A DNA stretch of 64,000 bases from Sphingomonas sp. A2-49 (GCF_025548555.1 NZ_JAJLPA010000007.1:1-64000); one strand, 5' to 3'; numbered from the stretch's first letter, positions 42,727 through 52,469 are shown. Notes: a model not told the origin generated them from the letters alone. A program made the numbers and translations.

Positions 42727-44122
42727 GGCTCGCCACCATCACCAGCGCGAGGCCGACCACCGATATCGTCGTTTCGAGCATCGACCAGGTCCGGAACGTG
42801 TCCGCGGTACTGGTGCCGACATAGCTCTTGACCAGCCAGAAGCCGGGATCGTTGACGTGGCTGAAGAACACCGACCCCGCGCCGATCGCCAGCACGACGA
42901 GTTCGGGCGATGCGCCCGAGCCGGCGACCACGCCGGGCATGATCCCGACCGCAGTGATCGTGGCGACCGTCGCCGATCCGGCGGCAAGGCGGATCGCAAC
43001 CGCGACGAGCCAGCCGAGCAGCAACGGCGAGATCGCATACATCAGCACAGTCCGCGCGAGCAGGTCCGACAGGCCCGCGGTGACGAGCACCTGCTTCAGC
43101 GCGCCGCCCGCGCCGATCGCCAGCAGGATCGCGCCGGCCGCGCCCATCGTCTCGCGCCACACCGCATCCTGGATCGCGACGTCGCGCAGCCGGCGCCCGA
43201 ACAGCATGGGGAGCGCGAGGAGGTTGGTCAGCAGCAGCGCGACGACGGGGTTCGCCGCGGCGACGAGCCACCCGGCGCCCTTCTGTCCCGGGACCATCTG
43301 GCCGATTTCGCCGGTGGCGATCAGCAGCACGGGCATCAGCACGATCAGCAGCGACAGGAGGCGCGGCGGCGGCGCGACGTCGATCGCGGGCCCGCTCGCC
43401 ACCGGCGGCTCCAGCCGGACCCCCCTCGCCACGACCATCGCCAGCAGCGGCCCGGCGACGATCGCGGTGGGGATGGCGATCGCGATGCCGTAGACCATGG
43501 TCAGGCCGAGGTTGGCGCCGAGCGCCTCGACCGCCAGCAGCGGGCCGGGATGCGGCGGCACCAGCGCGTGCACGACGCCCAGCCCCGCCAGCGCGGGCAT
43601 GATGAGGCGCAGCTTCGCCGCGTCGCGATCGACGCCGTCCCGGCCGGCCAGTTCGTCCGCCGCCGCGACGACGATCGGCAACAGCAGCACGAGGCCCGTT
43701 TCGAAGAACAGCGGCAATCCGACGACGATCGCGATGCCCAGCGTCGCCCAGGGGGCGGCGCGCGCACCGGTCAGCCGCAATGCGCTCCTGGCGAGCGACA
43801 CCGCCCCGCCCGACAGGTGCAGCATGGCGCCCAGCGACAGGCCGAGCGCGACGACCAGTCCCGTGCCGCCGACGATGTCGCCGACACCCTTCTGGACCGC
43901 CTTGGCGACCTCGGGCAGCGGCAGCCCGGCGAGCAGGCCGACGGTGAACGCCCCGCACAACAGGCCGATGAAGGGGTGGAGCCGGCCGCGCACGATCATG
44001 ACGACGGCAAGAAGAATGCCGGTCAGCGCCGCGATGACCAGCCGGGCGTCGGGTCCGATCATCGCGCGGATCGCCCGCTCCGGTCGCGACGCTCCGTCCG
44101 CGTTTCCATCCGCCCCCTCCAT
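42716..44122 (-). CDS. GntP-family gluconate permease
   Basis: A 468-aa inner-membrane permease with about 12 helices. GntP-family features include GLPLFFETGLVLLLPIV, VPPHPGPLLAVEALGANLG, VVAGSGASPELVVLAIGAGS and SHVNDPGFWLVKSYVGTS. These transport gluconate or related hydroxy acids with protons. The start at 44122 is the first ATG with some ribosome site (GGATCG); ATG at 44062 is also possible. The FCD regulator gene overlaps its 3' end. With the broken gluconokinase next to it, the imported acid must be phosphorylated by another kinase or used differently. Confidence 0.9.
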   Translation of the reverse strand: MEGADGNADGASRPERAIRAMIGPDARLVIAALTGILLAVVMIVRGRLHPFIGLLCGAFTVGLLAGLPLPEVAKAVQKGVGDIVGGTGLVVALGLSLGAMLHLSGGAVSLARSALRLTGARAAPWATLGIAIVVGLPLFFETGLVLLLPIVVAAADELAGRDGVDRDAAKLRLIMPALAGLGVVHALVPPHPGPLLAVEALGANLGLTMVYGIAIAIPTAIVAGPLLAMVVARGVRLEPPVASGPAIDVAPPPRLLSLLIVLMPVLLIATGEIGQMVPGQKGAGWLVAAANPVVALLLTNLLALPMLFGRRLRDVAIQDAVWRETMGAAGAILLAIGAGGALKQVLVTAGLSDLLARTVLMYAISPLLLGWLVAVAIRLAAGSATVATITAVGIMPGVVAGSGASPELVVLAIGAGSVFFSHVNDPGFWLVKSYVGTSTADTFRTWSMLETTISVVGLALVMVASHVV

Positions 44123-44160
44123 CGATCCGGCGGCGGCTTCGCCTGTCGGTAATCGACCAT

Positions 44161-44175
44161 ATCTGTACGACAGAT
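44161..44175 (-). promoter_or_regulatory. FCD-regulator operator in the gntP promoter
   Basis: ATCTGT-ACG-ACAGAT is a perfect inverted repeat carrying the GTnnnAC core of FadR/GntR-family sites, 39 nt before the permease start. On the minus strand, TTGTCA (44186-44191) and TACAGA (44162-44167) are spaced 18 nt and could be -35 and -10, so the operator would cover the -10 box and repress. This is by consensus and position; no binding data. Confidence 0.55.
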
Positions 44176-44343
44176 TTTTTCGATCTGACAACCGAATTGA
44201 CTTGCCTGTCCGCAAAATCGCGGCCCATATCCAAACCTGTCCAACCGGATCCGCACAAGCGGCACGTGGACGCGCTGTTCCGGTCGGGATGCGGCGGATG
44301 ATTGCCGCCACGCTCGCGACGTCAGAAGCAAGGGAGGATGATC

Positions 44344-44616
44344 GTGAATGGTACCGGACATGACGCCTGTCGGCCGTCTCGCGACGCGACCGCGGCGGGA
44401 TCCGACGGCGAGGGCGGCCCCCATCTGACGCCGACCCAGATCAAGGTGCTCCGCGGCGTGCATTCGGGCCTGCTCAACAAGCAGATCGCGTTCGACCTCG
44501 GGATCGCCGAAGCCACCGTGAAGGTCCACATGACCGCGCTGATGCGCAAGCTCAACGTGCGCAACCGGACGCAGGCGGCGGTCGTCGCCCAGTCGCTTAC
44601 CATGCAGATATCCTGA
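44344..44616 (+). CDS. Stand-alone LuxR-type HTH regulator
   Basis: A 90-aa protein consisting almost only of a LuxR/NarL DNA-binding domain: LTPTQIKVLRGVHSGLLNKQ, then FDLGIAEATVKVHMTALMRK. No receiver or sensor domain is attached. GGGAGG stands 6 nt before the GTG at 44344; the ATG at 44338 is adjacent to the same site and would be too close. The gene is divergent from the gluconate permease. It might act as a small dimerising regulator. Its target is unknown. Confidence 0.75.
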   Translation: MNGTGHDACRPSRDATAAGSDGEGGPHLTPTQIKVLRGVHSGLLNKQIAFDLGIAEATVKVHMTALMRKLNVRNRTQAAVVAQSLTMQIS

Positions 44617-44741
44617 CCCGCCGGTCTCGCGACGAGGGTTGCGTCCTTCGGCGCAGGTGAAGCGGGCCATCGCGCGCGATGGGGCAGGCGATCGGCGCGG
44701 CCGGAGATCGTGCTGGCGGACAATAGTGCAGGCTATGCCTC

Positions 44742-46817
44742 CTAACGCTCCAGCCTGATGGACGCGCGGACCAGCCGCGGCGCGCCGGGATAGATCCACA
44801 GCGCGCTGTAGGAACTCGCGGCATAGCGTCGATCGAACAGATTGTCGGCCTCGAGGCGGAAGCGCAGGCCGTTCGCCAACGGTGCCTCGAGCGCGGCCTT
44901 CACCTTCGTATAGGCGGGCAACAGGACCGGGCGGGCGGTGAGCGATCCGGCGCGGTCGCCGACATGGGCCACCCCGCCGCTCACCTGCCAGTCGCCGTGC
45001 CGCGTCGGAATGCGGTGGACCAGCAACGCCGTGCCCGCATGCTTCGGCACGTTGAGCACGGCGGCGGTCGGGAAGGCGGCGTCGTCGGCGCGGGCGTGGA
45101 TCCGCGCATAGTTCGCGACGATCTGCCACCGGCCATCGAGCCGGGCCGAGGCGTCGAGCTCGATCCCGCGGCTGACGAGGCTGCCGACCGGTGCCAGATA
45201 GTTCGGATCGACCGGATCCGTCGTGAGGATGTTTCGCTTGCCGATGGCGAACCACGTCGCGGCGACGTCGATGCCGGACGAGCGGACGGCGATGCCGACC
45301 TCGTGGCCGTGGCCCGTTTCGGGGCCGAAGCCGGCGCCATTGCGATCCGTCCCGGTGTTGAGGGCGAACGTCTCGCCCCAATTGGCGTGCACCGCGATCG
45401 CGTCCGTCGCCCGGTAGGTCGCGCCCATGCGGACATCGGCCGGTGCGCCCGCGTTGCGACCGGCGCGGCCCGTGGTGTTGTTGACGATCCGCTGGCGATA
45501 GGGCGCGATCCGGGCGCCGCCGACCAGCGTCAGCCGGTCGGTCGGCGCCCACATGTCCTGGACGTAGAGCATGCCCGCCCGACGCCGCTCGTCGTTATTG
45601 GTGAACGGCCGGAGCGGCGCGGCGACGGCCCCGTGCACCGGATCGTACAGGTCGATGGCATAGGGCCGCGCCTCCGACGGATTGATGCGCTGCCAGCGTT
45701 CGCCATACAGGAAGCGATAGCCCTTCAAACCGGCGCTGACGCAGTGCCGGCCGATGCGTCCCGAAAGCTCCAATCGCGCGGCGAGGCCGTCGACACCGAA
45801 ATCCCGCGCTCGCCGCTGCCGCCACAGCGTCCGGCCGACGATCCGCGCCGAATCGGCGGACAGGCCCTTCAGCGTTCCCGTCCGCCAGACGACGCCCCCG
45901 TTCAGCGTCCAGCCGCGGCCGAGGCGCGCGAAGCCGGTGACCTGATGCTGGTCGTTCCGCGATCGGGTCACCCCGTTCGACGGTTCGCCGTAATAGTTCG
46001 AGCGCGGCAGGGCGTTGGCATTCCCGTCGATCGCGGGCACGCCGCGGTCGAACGGCGTGTCGAACCGGCTGAATTCCGCGCTGTAGGTGATCGCGAACCC
46101 GTCGCCCGGCCGCCAGCTCAGCGACGGCGCTACGATCCGCCGCCGCACGCTCACGGTGTCCCGCCATCCGTCGCTGTCCTCGCCCGCGACGACGATCCGC
46201 GCCGCCAGCGTCCGGGCCAGCGGTCCGGTCGCATCCAGGTCCACGCGCCGCGTGCCGAACGTCCCATAGCCGATCGTGGCGTTCGCCGCCGGCGCGAAGC
46301 GCGGCGCCTTGGTGACGATATTGACCCGCCCGCCCGGATCGATCTCGCCGAATAGCGCCCCCGCCGGTCCTTTCAGCACCTCGATCCGTTCCGTCGTGGC
46401 GGGATCGCGCGGCGGCGCCATGCCGCGATTGGCCATGAACCCGTTCACATAATATTCCGCGCCCCCGTCCGGCGTGCCGAGAAAGCCGCGCACCGCGAAA
46501 TTGTCGATCACGCCGCCGCGATTGTTCTGCTGGCTGAAGCCGCTGACCAGTTCCAGCACATCGCTCAGCCGATGGGCACCCGCCGCGTCCAGGATCGTCC
46601 GCTCCAGCGACCGGCTCGATTGCGACATGCGCTCCGTCACGCGATCCGACGACAGCGTTCTATCGACCGTGTCGCGCGTGCCGAGCACCACGATGTCGCC
46701 CCCGTCCTCGCGATCGGGTGACGCCTGCGCCCCGGCGCTGGCGGGTGTCAGGCCGAGGACGATCGGCCATGCCAATCCGGCGATGCGCCGGCACGGGAGG
46801 ACGGTTGGTGAGGGCAT
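44742..46817 (-). CDS. TonB-dependent siderophore-type receptor
   Basis: A 691-aa TBDR with a signal peptide (ends AGAQA), a TonB-box-like GDIVVLGTRD, plug motifs (IDNFAVRGFLG, IEVLKGPAGALFGEIDPGGR, VNIVTKAP) and a 22-strand barrel with a C-terminal LER rather than Phe. The KGPAGALFG-x-x-PGG form is that of siderophore receptors (FhuA/FpvA type without the N-terminal signalling domain). It lies beside the polysaccharide genes and may be either iron-siderophore or glycan related. An 11-bp motif 40 nt upstream recurs before the TBDR at 52657. Confidence 0.88.
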   Translation of the reverse strand: MPSPTVLPCRRIAGLAWPIVLGLTPASAGAQASPDREDGGDIVVLGTRDTVDRTLSSDRVTERMSQSSRSLERTILDAAGAHRLSDVLELVSGFSQQNNRGGVIDNFAVRGFLGTPDGGAEYYVNGFMANRGMAPPRDPATTERIEVLKGPAGALFGEIDPGGRVNIVTKAPRFAPAANATIGYGTFGTRRVDLDATGPLARTLAARIVVAGEDSDGWRDTVSVRRRIVAPSLSWRPGDGFAITYSAEFSRFDTPFDRGVPAIDGNANALPRSNYYGEPSNGVTRSRNDQHQVTGFARLGRGWTLNGGVVWRTGTLKGLSADSARIVGRTLWRQRRARDFGVDGLAARLELSGRIGRHCVSAGLKGYRFLYGERWQRINPSEARPYAIDLYDPVHGAVAAPLRPFTNNDERRRAGMLYVQDMWAPTDRLTLVGGARIAPYRQRIVNNTTGRAGRNAGAPADVRMGATYRATDAIAVHANWGETFALNTGTDRNGAGFGPETGHGHEVGIAVRSSGIDVAATWFAIGKRNILTTDPVDPNYLAPVGSLVSRGIELDASARLDGRWQIVANYARIHARADDAAFPTAAVLNVPKHAGTALLVHRIPTRHGDWQVSGGVAHVGDRAGSLTARPVLLPAYTKVKAALEAPLANGLRFRLEADNLFDRRYAASSYSALWIYPGAPRLVRASIRLER

Positions 46818-46856
46818 TGCGGCTCCGAAGCGCGGAAAGACATCCGGTGTATGACA

Positions 46857-46867
46857 CGTTGCAACAT
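46857..46867. promoter_or_regulatory. Shared 11-bp motif, copy 1
   Basis: CGTTGCAACAT, containing the 8-bp palindrome GTTGCAAC, 40 bp before the start of the minus-strand TBDR. The same 11 bases occur at 52555-52565 upstream of another TBDR. The arrangement suggests a common operator of a sugar regulator. No such regulator gene is in the window. Confidence 0.4.
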
Positions 46868-47072
46868 CTCATAGCGCGATGCTGCTGCGACGCAACCGGC
46901 CGCAGCCGACGCGCTCCCCTCGACGGCGTGGTCGGGCAACGGGGCGTGCCGGAACGGCATCCGTCATGCCAGCCCTGCGTCATCCCCGCCTATGGGCCAT
47001 GGCGCATTTCGGCTTGCCACAATCGTGTCGTCAGCACATTGTGGGGCAACGAAATAATATATGGGACGGGTG

Positions 47073-50000
47073 ATGGAGGGATATATCCGGGCCGGCGATC
47101 CGCGTCGCATCCTCGCCTCGCGATGGAGAATGCCGGCCTGCAACCGATGGGTTGCCGTCGTGGTGGCAGCCGTCGCCGGCATCCTGCCGAGCGCCCCGGT
47201 GGGCGCGCATGATGCCTCCACCGTGGTCGCGTCGGCGCGCGCGACCTTCAACCTTAATCCGGCATGGCGGATGGCGACCGGGGACGTGCAGGGGGCGGAA
47301 CGGCCGGGCTTCGACGACCGCGCGTGGCGCGTCGTCACCTTGCCCAACGCGTTCAACGAGAAAGAGGCCTTCGCCCGCGATATCAAGGACCTGTCGACCG
47401 GGATCACCTGGTACCGCAAGCGCGTCGCGCTGCCCCGCGGCGCGCAGGGGGGCAAGGCCTTCCTGGAATTCGAGGGCGTGCGCCAGGCGGCCGAGGTGTG
47501 GGTCAACGGCCGGTCCGTCGTGCTGTCGGAACGCGGCGCGATGGCGTTCGGCGCGGACATATCGCGCGCGCTGCGGCCGGGCGAGAACACGATCGCGGTG
47601 CGGGTCGACAACGACTGGCGCTACAAGGAACGCCGCTCCGGCAGCGGCTTCCAGTGGAACGACCGCAACTTCAACGTCAATTACGGCGGCATCACGCGCA
47701 ACGTGAAGCTGCACCTGGCGCCGCGGACGTATCAGACGCTGCCGCTGATGTCCGATCTGGGGACGACCGGGCAATATGTCTGGGCGGATGCCTTCGACCT
47801 TGCCGGCCGATCGGCGACGATCCACGCCGAGACCCAGGTCCGCAACGAGGAGGCGCGCCCGCGCACGCTGTCGTATCGGGTCGACGTGCGCGACCGCGAC
47901 GATCGCGTCGTCGGCCGGCTGGACGGCGGCGTCGTCACGCTGGCCCCGGGCGGAACGCGGACGCTCGCGGCGGCGGGGCGGATCGGCGACCTTCATTTCT
48001 GGAGCTGGGGCTACGGCTATCTGTACCGCGTGACGACCAGCCTGGTCGAACGGGGGCAGGTGATCGATGCCGTCGACACGCGCACCGGCTTTCGCGCCAC
48101 GCAGTTCGGCGACGGCATGATCCGGCTCAACGGACGGGTGATGCAGGTGCACGGCTACGCCCAGCGGACCTCGAACGAATGGCCCGCGGTCGGCGTGTCG
48201 ATCCCGCCGTGGATCAGCGATTTCTCGAACGCGCTGATGGTGGAGAGCGGCGCCAACCTGGTCCGCTGGATGCATATCACCCCGTCGAAGCAGGACATCG
48301 AATCCGCCGACCGGGTCGGCCTGCCGCAGGCGATGCCCGCCGGCGACGCGGAACACGATGTCGAGGGGCGCCGGTGGGACCAGCGCAAGGAGCAGATGCG
48401 CGACGCGATCGTCTACAACCGCAACAACCCCTCGATCCTGTTCTACGAAAGCGGCAACGAAAGCATCAGCGAAGCCCATATGGCGGAGATGAAGGCGATC
48501 CGCGACGCCTGCGATCCCCACGGCGGGCGGGCGATCGGATCGCGCGAGATGCTCGACAGCCGGACCGCCGAATATGGCGGCGAGATGCTGTACATCAACA
48601 AGAGCGCGCGCATCCCGATGTGGGCGATGGAATACAGTCGCGACGAGGCGGCGCGCCTGTATCAGGACGCGCTGACCCCGCCGTTCCACGCGGATGCGCC
48701 CGACTATAACCGCAACCAGGACAGCCAGGCGCAGGAGGACGTGCGCCGCTGGTGGGACTTTTACCGCATCCGTCCCGGCACCGGGAGGAGGGTGAGCGCG
48801 GGCGGCGTCAACATCATCTGGTCCGACAGCAACACCCATTATCGCGGCGACAACAACTATCGCCGTTCCGGCGAGGTCGATGCGGTGCGGCTGCCGAAGG
48901 AAGGCTTCTACGCGCATCGGGTGATGTGGACCGGCTGGGTCGATGCGGAAACGCCCGCGACTCACATCATCGGCCACTGGAACTACCGCGCCGGCGCAAG
49001 CAAGGACATCGGCGTCGTCTCGAACGGCGAGCGGGTCGAGCTGTTCCTCAACGGCCGCTCGCTGGGGCAGGGGAGGAGGTCGAGCGGCTTCCTGTTCACC
49101 TGGCCGGGCGTGCGCTGGCAGCCCGGCACGCTGCGCGCCGTCGCGACCGGCGCGGACGGCCGCCGATCCGACCATGCCGTCGCGACGACCGGCGCGCCGG
49201 CTGCGCTGCGGCTGGTGCCGCACACGGGACCGCGCGGGTTCGTGATGGACGGTGCCGACCTGGCGCTGGTCGACGTCGAGGTCGTCGATGCCGAGGGGCG
49301 GCGGGTGCCGACCGCGAACGACACGGTGGCCTTCACGCTCGCCGGCCCCGCCGAATGGCGCGGCGGCATCGCGCAGGGCGACAGCTCGGGCAGGCCGCGT
49401 GCGGCGGTACCCGTGCAGGCGGAGGCGATCCCCGGCACGACGCCCACCGCCGGTACCGCGCGCGGCGAGGACAATTACATCCTGTCGAAGGTTTTGCCGG
49501 TCGAGGCGGGGATCAACCGCGTCCTGCTGCGCGCCGGGACGGCACCGGGCACCGTGCGCATCACCGCGACCGCGGCGGGATTGCGGCCGGCGACGCTGAC
49601 GATTCCGACGCGCGCGGCACCCGATGTGCAGGGCGGCCTGTCGCGCGCCTTCGCCGATGCCGCGCAGTCGGGCCTGCTCACGCGCGGCCCGACGCCGTCC
49701 GGCCCCTCCTATCGCGTCACCCGCACCACCGTCGTGCCGAGCGGCGTGACCGCGGGCGCGAACCCGCAGGATGCGGCCAAGACGATCGACGACGACGAAC
49801 TGTCGCGCTGGTCGAGCGACGGCAGGCCCGGCACCGCATGGATCGAATATCGTTTCGACGCGCCGGTGACGCTGACCGCGATCGAACTGAAACTGGTCGG
49901 CTGGCGTTCGCGCGCCTATCCGATCCGGATCACCATGGACGGTCGCGAGGTGTGGAAGGGCGAGACGGACCGCCAGCTCGGCTATGCCGTCGTCGACTTC

Positions 50001-50195
50001 CCCGCCGCCCGGGGCCGCACCGTACGGATCGCGCAGACCGCGCCGACCGTGGATCGCGACGCGTTCGGCAAGATCGTCGAGGTCGGCAACGCCCGGCAGG
50101 CCGGCGACACCGGTGCGGACGCGGTTCCCGCGGGCTGGCGGCTGGCGATCGTCGAAGCGGACTTTCACGGCCCCGTGCCGGAGGGGCCAAGGTGA
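47073..50195 (+). CDS. GH2-family beta-galactosidase/glucuronidase-like, exported
   Basis: A GH2 enzyme of about 1040 residues. The leader contains MPACNRWVAVVVAAVAGI and VGA cleavage. Domain order: N-terminal sugar-binding (FLEFEGVRQAAEVWVNGRSV), an Ig-like domain, the TIM barrel with acid/base Glu in YESGNESIS (about residue 463) and nucleophile Glu in MWAMEYSRD, then DUF4982-like and Ig-like domains and a C-terminal F5/8-type domain (DDELSRWSSDGRPGTAWIEY). The specificity among beta-galactosidase, glucuronidase and others is open. ATG at 47073 follows GGGACGGGTG; 47061 and 47130 are alternatives. Its stop overlaps the SGNH esterase start (GTGA). Confidence 0.88.
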   Translation: MEGYIRAGDPRRILASRWRMPACNRWVAVVVAAVAGILPSAPVGAHDASTVVASARATFNLNPAWRMATGDVQGAERPGFDDRAWRVVTLPNAFNEKEAFARDIKDLSTGITWYRKRVALPRGAQGGKAFLEFEGVRQAAEVWVNGRSVVLSERGAMAFGADISRALRPGENTIAVRVDNDWRYKERRSGSGFQWNDRNFNVNYGGITRNVKLHLAPRTYQTLPLMSDLGTTGQYVWADAFDLAGRSATIHAETQVRNEEARPRTLSYRVDVRDRDDRVVGRLDGGVVTLAPGGTRTLAAAGRIGDLHFWSWGYGYLYRVTTSLVERGQVIDAVDTRTGFRATQFGDGMIRLNGRVMQVHGYAQRTSNEWPAVGVSIPPWISDFSNALMVESGANLVRWMHITPSKQDIESADRVGLPQAMPAGDAEHDVEGRRWDQRKEQMRDAIVYNRNNPSILFYESGNESISEAHMAEMKAIRDACDPHGGRAIGSREMLDSRTAEYGGEMLYINKSARIPMWAMEYSRDEAARLYQDALTPPFHADAPDYNRNQDSQAQEDVRRWWDFYRIRPGTGRRVSAGGVNIIWSDSNTHYRGDNNYRRSGEVDAVRLPKEGFYAHRVMWTGWVDAETPATHIIGHWNYRAGASKDIGVVSNGERVELFLNGRSLGQGRRSSGFLFTWPGVRWQPGTLRAVATGADGRRSDHAVATTGAPAALRLVPHTGPRGFVMDGADLALVDVEVVDAEGRRVPTANDTVAFTLAGPAEWRGGIAQGDSSGRPRAAVPVQAEAIPGTTPTAGTARGEDNYILSKVLPVEAGINRVLLRAGTAPGTVRITATAAGLRPATLTIPTRAAPDVQGGLSRAFADAAQSGLLTRGPTPSGPSYRVTRTTVVPSGVTAGANPQDAAKTIDDDELSRWSSDGRPGTAWIEYRFDAPVTLTAIELKLVGWRSRAYPIRITMDGREVWKGETDRQLGYAVVDFPAARGRTVRIAQTAPTVDRDAFGKIVEVGNARQAGDTGADAVPAGWRLAIVEADFHGPVPEGPR

Positions 50196-51001
50196 AGGGC
50201 GCGGCCGCGGTCCTCGCCGCATTCGCGCTCGCGGGCTCGGCCGCGGCCGTGCGACCCGAGCGGGCCGCACCGTTCGACGTCTACGTGCTTGCCGGACAAT
50301 CGAACATGTCGGGTCGCGGCGCGCTGGCGGCGCTGACGCCGGCGGAGCGGGTCGCAGATCCGCGCATCCGCCTGTATGGCAACGACGCGCGCTGGCGCGA
50401 CGCGCTCGACCCCCTCGACGATGCCGCCGACCAGATCGATGCCGTGTCGGCCGACCGGCAGGCCGCGGTCGGACCCGGGCTGCCCTTCGCCAGGCGGATG
50501 CTGCGGGGGCGGGGGCGTCCGGTCGCGCTGGTGCCGTGCGCGAAGGGCGGCAGCGCGATCGCGGCATGGCACGCCGACGCGGCGCCGGACACGCTCTACG
50601 GATCCTGCCTCCGGCGGACGCGCGAAGCGCGGGGGCGGCTTGCCGGGCTGCTCTGGTATCAGGGCGAAAGCGATGCGCAGGCGCCGACCGCCGACCTCTG
50701 GTCCGACCGTTTCGCCGCGCTGGTTGCGGCGCTCCGCCAGGATCTCGCCGCGCCGCGCCTGCCGGTGGTCTTCGTCCGGATCGCGGACCGGCCGACGATC
50801 AACGCGGATCGCTATCCCTATTGGACGATGGTTCAGGACCGGCAGGCGTCCGTAGCCCTGCCCTGCGTCGCCATGGTGTCGGCCGGCGGGCTGACACGCA
50901 ATCCCGACGACCTGCACCTCGACACCGGCGCGCAGCGCAGGCTGGGCGCGCGGATCGCGGAGGCCATGATCCGGTTGCAGCGGCGAGGCTGCGGCCGGTG
51001 A
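50192..51001 (+). CDS. SGNH-family acetylesterase (sialate O-acetylesterase-like)
   Basis: A 269-aa exported SGNH hydrolase. The GTG at 50192 overlaps the GH2 stop (GTGA) with GGAGGGG upstream. Signal peptide ends AAA, then FDVYVLAGQSNMSG with the block I Ser. PCAKGGSAIAAW and WYQGESDA are blocks II and III; DDLHLD provides the catalytic Asp/His near the C-terminus. The family removes acetyl groups from sugars such as xylan or pectin. Being coupled to GH2 and before a GH28 gene, it fits deacetylation of a pectic polymer. Confidence 0.88.
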   Translation: MKGAAAVLAAFALAGSAAAVRPERAAPFDVYVLAGQSNMSGRGALAALTPAERVADPRIRLYGNDARWRDALDPLDDAADQIDAVSADRQAAVGPGLPFARRMLRGRGRPVALVPCAKGGSAIAAWHADAAPDTLYGSCLRRTREARGRLAGLLWYQGESDAQAPTADLWSDRFAALVAALRQDLAAPRLPVVFVRIADRPTINADRYPYWTMVQDRQASVALPCVAMVSAGGLTRNPDDLHLDTGAQRRLGARIAEAMIRLQRRGCGR

Positions 51002-51065
51002 GCGTCGCGACCCATCCGACATGGCGCGCGGATAGAGCCATGATTCAGAACACGGAGTGCAGGAT

Positions 51066-52469
51066 ATGACGGTCGATCGTCGTGCGTTCGTCCACGGTGC
51101 CTGCGTGCTGCCGCTGCTGGCGCGGGGCGCCATGGCCCGCGCGCCCGCCATGCCGCTGCGGCGGATCGCGGTGGCCGCGCCGTTCGCCATGCCGGAGATC
51201 GGTGTTCCGGATTTTCGCGCGAGCCGCCGTTTCCTCATCACCGACTTCGGCGCGGCGCAGGACGACAAGGCCCGGACGGGCGCCGCCATCGCGCGGGCGA
51301 TCGCCGCGGCCAATGCGGCGGGTTCGGGCATCGTGATAGTTCCGGCGGGCGTCTGGCCGACGGGCAGCATCCATCTGCGCAGCAACGTCGCGCTGCACCT
51401 CGACAAGGGAGCGACGCTGCGATTCTCCGACGATCCGCAGGACTATCTGCCGGCGGTGCAGACGTCGTGGGAAGGCGTGGAATGCTTCAACTATTCGCCG
51501 CTGATCTATGCGTTCGATTGCGAGAACGTCGCGATCACCGGCGAAGGGCGGCTGGAGCCGGTGCTCGACCGCTGGGCGATCTGGTCCGCACGGCCCAAAC
51601 CGCACATGGATGCGCTGATCGCCCTGTACATGATGGCGTATCGCGGCATGCCGGTCGCGCGGCGACAGATGGCGGTCGGCGCAAACAATCTGCGCCCGCA
51701 GCTGATCCAGTTCAACCGCTGCCGCAACGTGCTGATCGAGGACATCGCGATCGAGGGCAGCCCGTTCTGGACGATCCATCCGCTGCTGTGCCGGGACGTC
51801 ACGATCCGCCGGGTCAAGGTGCGCGCGCATGGTCACAACAACGACGGCGTCGATCCGGAAATGTGCGAGAACGTGTTGATCGAGGATTGCCGGTTCGATC
51901 AGGGCGACGATGCGATATCGGTCAAGTCGGGCCGCGACATGGACGGGTGGCGGCTCGCGCGGCCGTGCCGGAACGTCGTCGTGCGCAACTGCCGGATAGT
52001 CAACGGCCATCAGCTGATGGCGGTGGGCAGCGAACTGTCCGCCGGCATCGAGAACATATGGGTCGACGATTGCCATTTCGTGGGCGACGGCAAGGGCGCC
52101 GACGATCACGCCGTGCCGATCAACAACCTGTTGTTCGTCAAGACGAACGAACGCCGCGGCGGATACGTCCGCAACATCCACATGACCAACGTCACCGCGA
52201 CGACGATCGCCGGCGGGGTGCTCGCGGTGGAAACCGACGTACTGTACCAGTGGCGGACGCTGCTGCCGACCTACGTCCGCCGGCTGACCGCGATCGAGGG
52301 CCTGCGCGTCAGCGACGTCACGGTCGACAGGGCGAAGTTCGTCTGTCGGATCGCCGCCGAGCGGGACATGCCCGTCCGCGACGTTCGTCTCGACCGCGTC
52401 AGGGTCGCGACGGTGACGGGCACGCCGTTCACCACCGAAAACGTGACCGGGTTCCACGCGCCCGGCTGA
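51066..52469 (+). CDS. GH28-family polygalacturonase-like enzyme, exported
   Basis: A 467-aa right-handed parallel beta-helix enzyme. Leader: VDRRAFVHGACVLPLLARG, twin-arginine-type. Family residues are NNDGVDPE (usual NTDG), QGDDAISVKSG (catalytic DD), and GHQLMAVGSE where the usual GHG lies; the His is kept. FVKTNERRGG replaces the RIK motif by KTN, as in exo-acting bacterial members. It likely cuts galacturonan or rhamnogalacturonan. GGAG is 8 nt before the ATG at 51066; a GTG nine bases earlier is possible. Confidence 0.9.
   Translation: MTVDRRAFVHGACVLPLLARGAMARAPAMPLRRIAVAAPFAMPEIGVPDFRASRRFLITDFGAAQDDKARTGAAIARAIAAANAAGSGIVIVPAGVWPTGSIHLRSNVALHLDKGATLRFSDDPQDYLPAVQTSWEGVECFNYSPLIYAFDCENVAITGEGRLEPVLDRWAIWSARPKPHMDALIALYMMAYRGMPVARRQMAVGANNLRPQLIQFNRCRNVLIEDIAIEGSPFWTIHPLLCRDVTIRRVKVRAHGHNNDGVDPEMCENVLIEDCRFDQGDDAISVKSGRDMDGWRLARPCRNVVVRNCRIVNGHQLMAVGSELSAGIENIWVDDCHFVGDGKGADDHAVPINNLLFVKTNERRGGYVRNIHMTNVTATTIAGGVLAVETDVLYQWRTLLPTYVRRLTAIEGLRVSDVTVDRAKFVCRIAAERDMPVRDVRLDRVRVATVTGTPFTTENVTGFHAPG

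Noticed and set aside
42192..44258. 688-codon minus-strand open frame overlapping gntP and the FCD gene
   Set aside because: Another frame of the permease and regulator; Arg/Ala/Gly-rich, no domains.
47031..50567. 1178-codon minus-strand open frame
   Set aside because: Antisense to the GH2 gene and the SGNH esterase; composition-biased without motifs.
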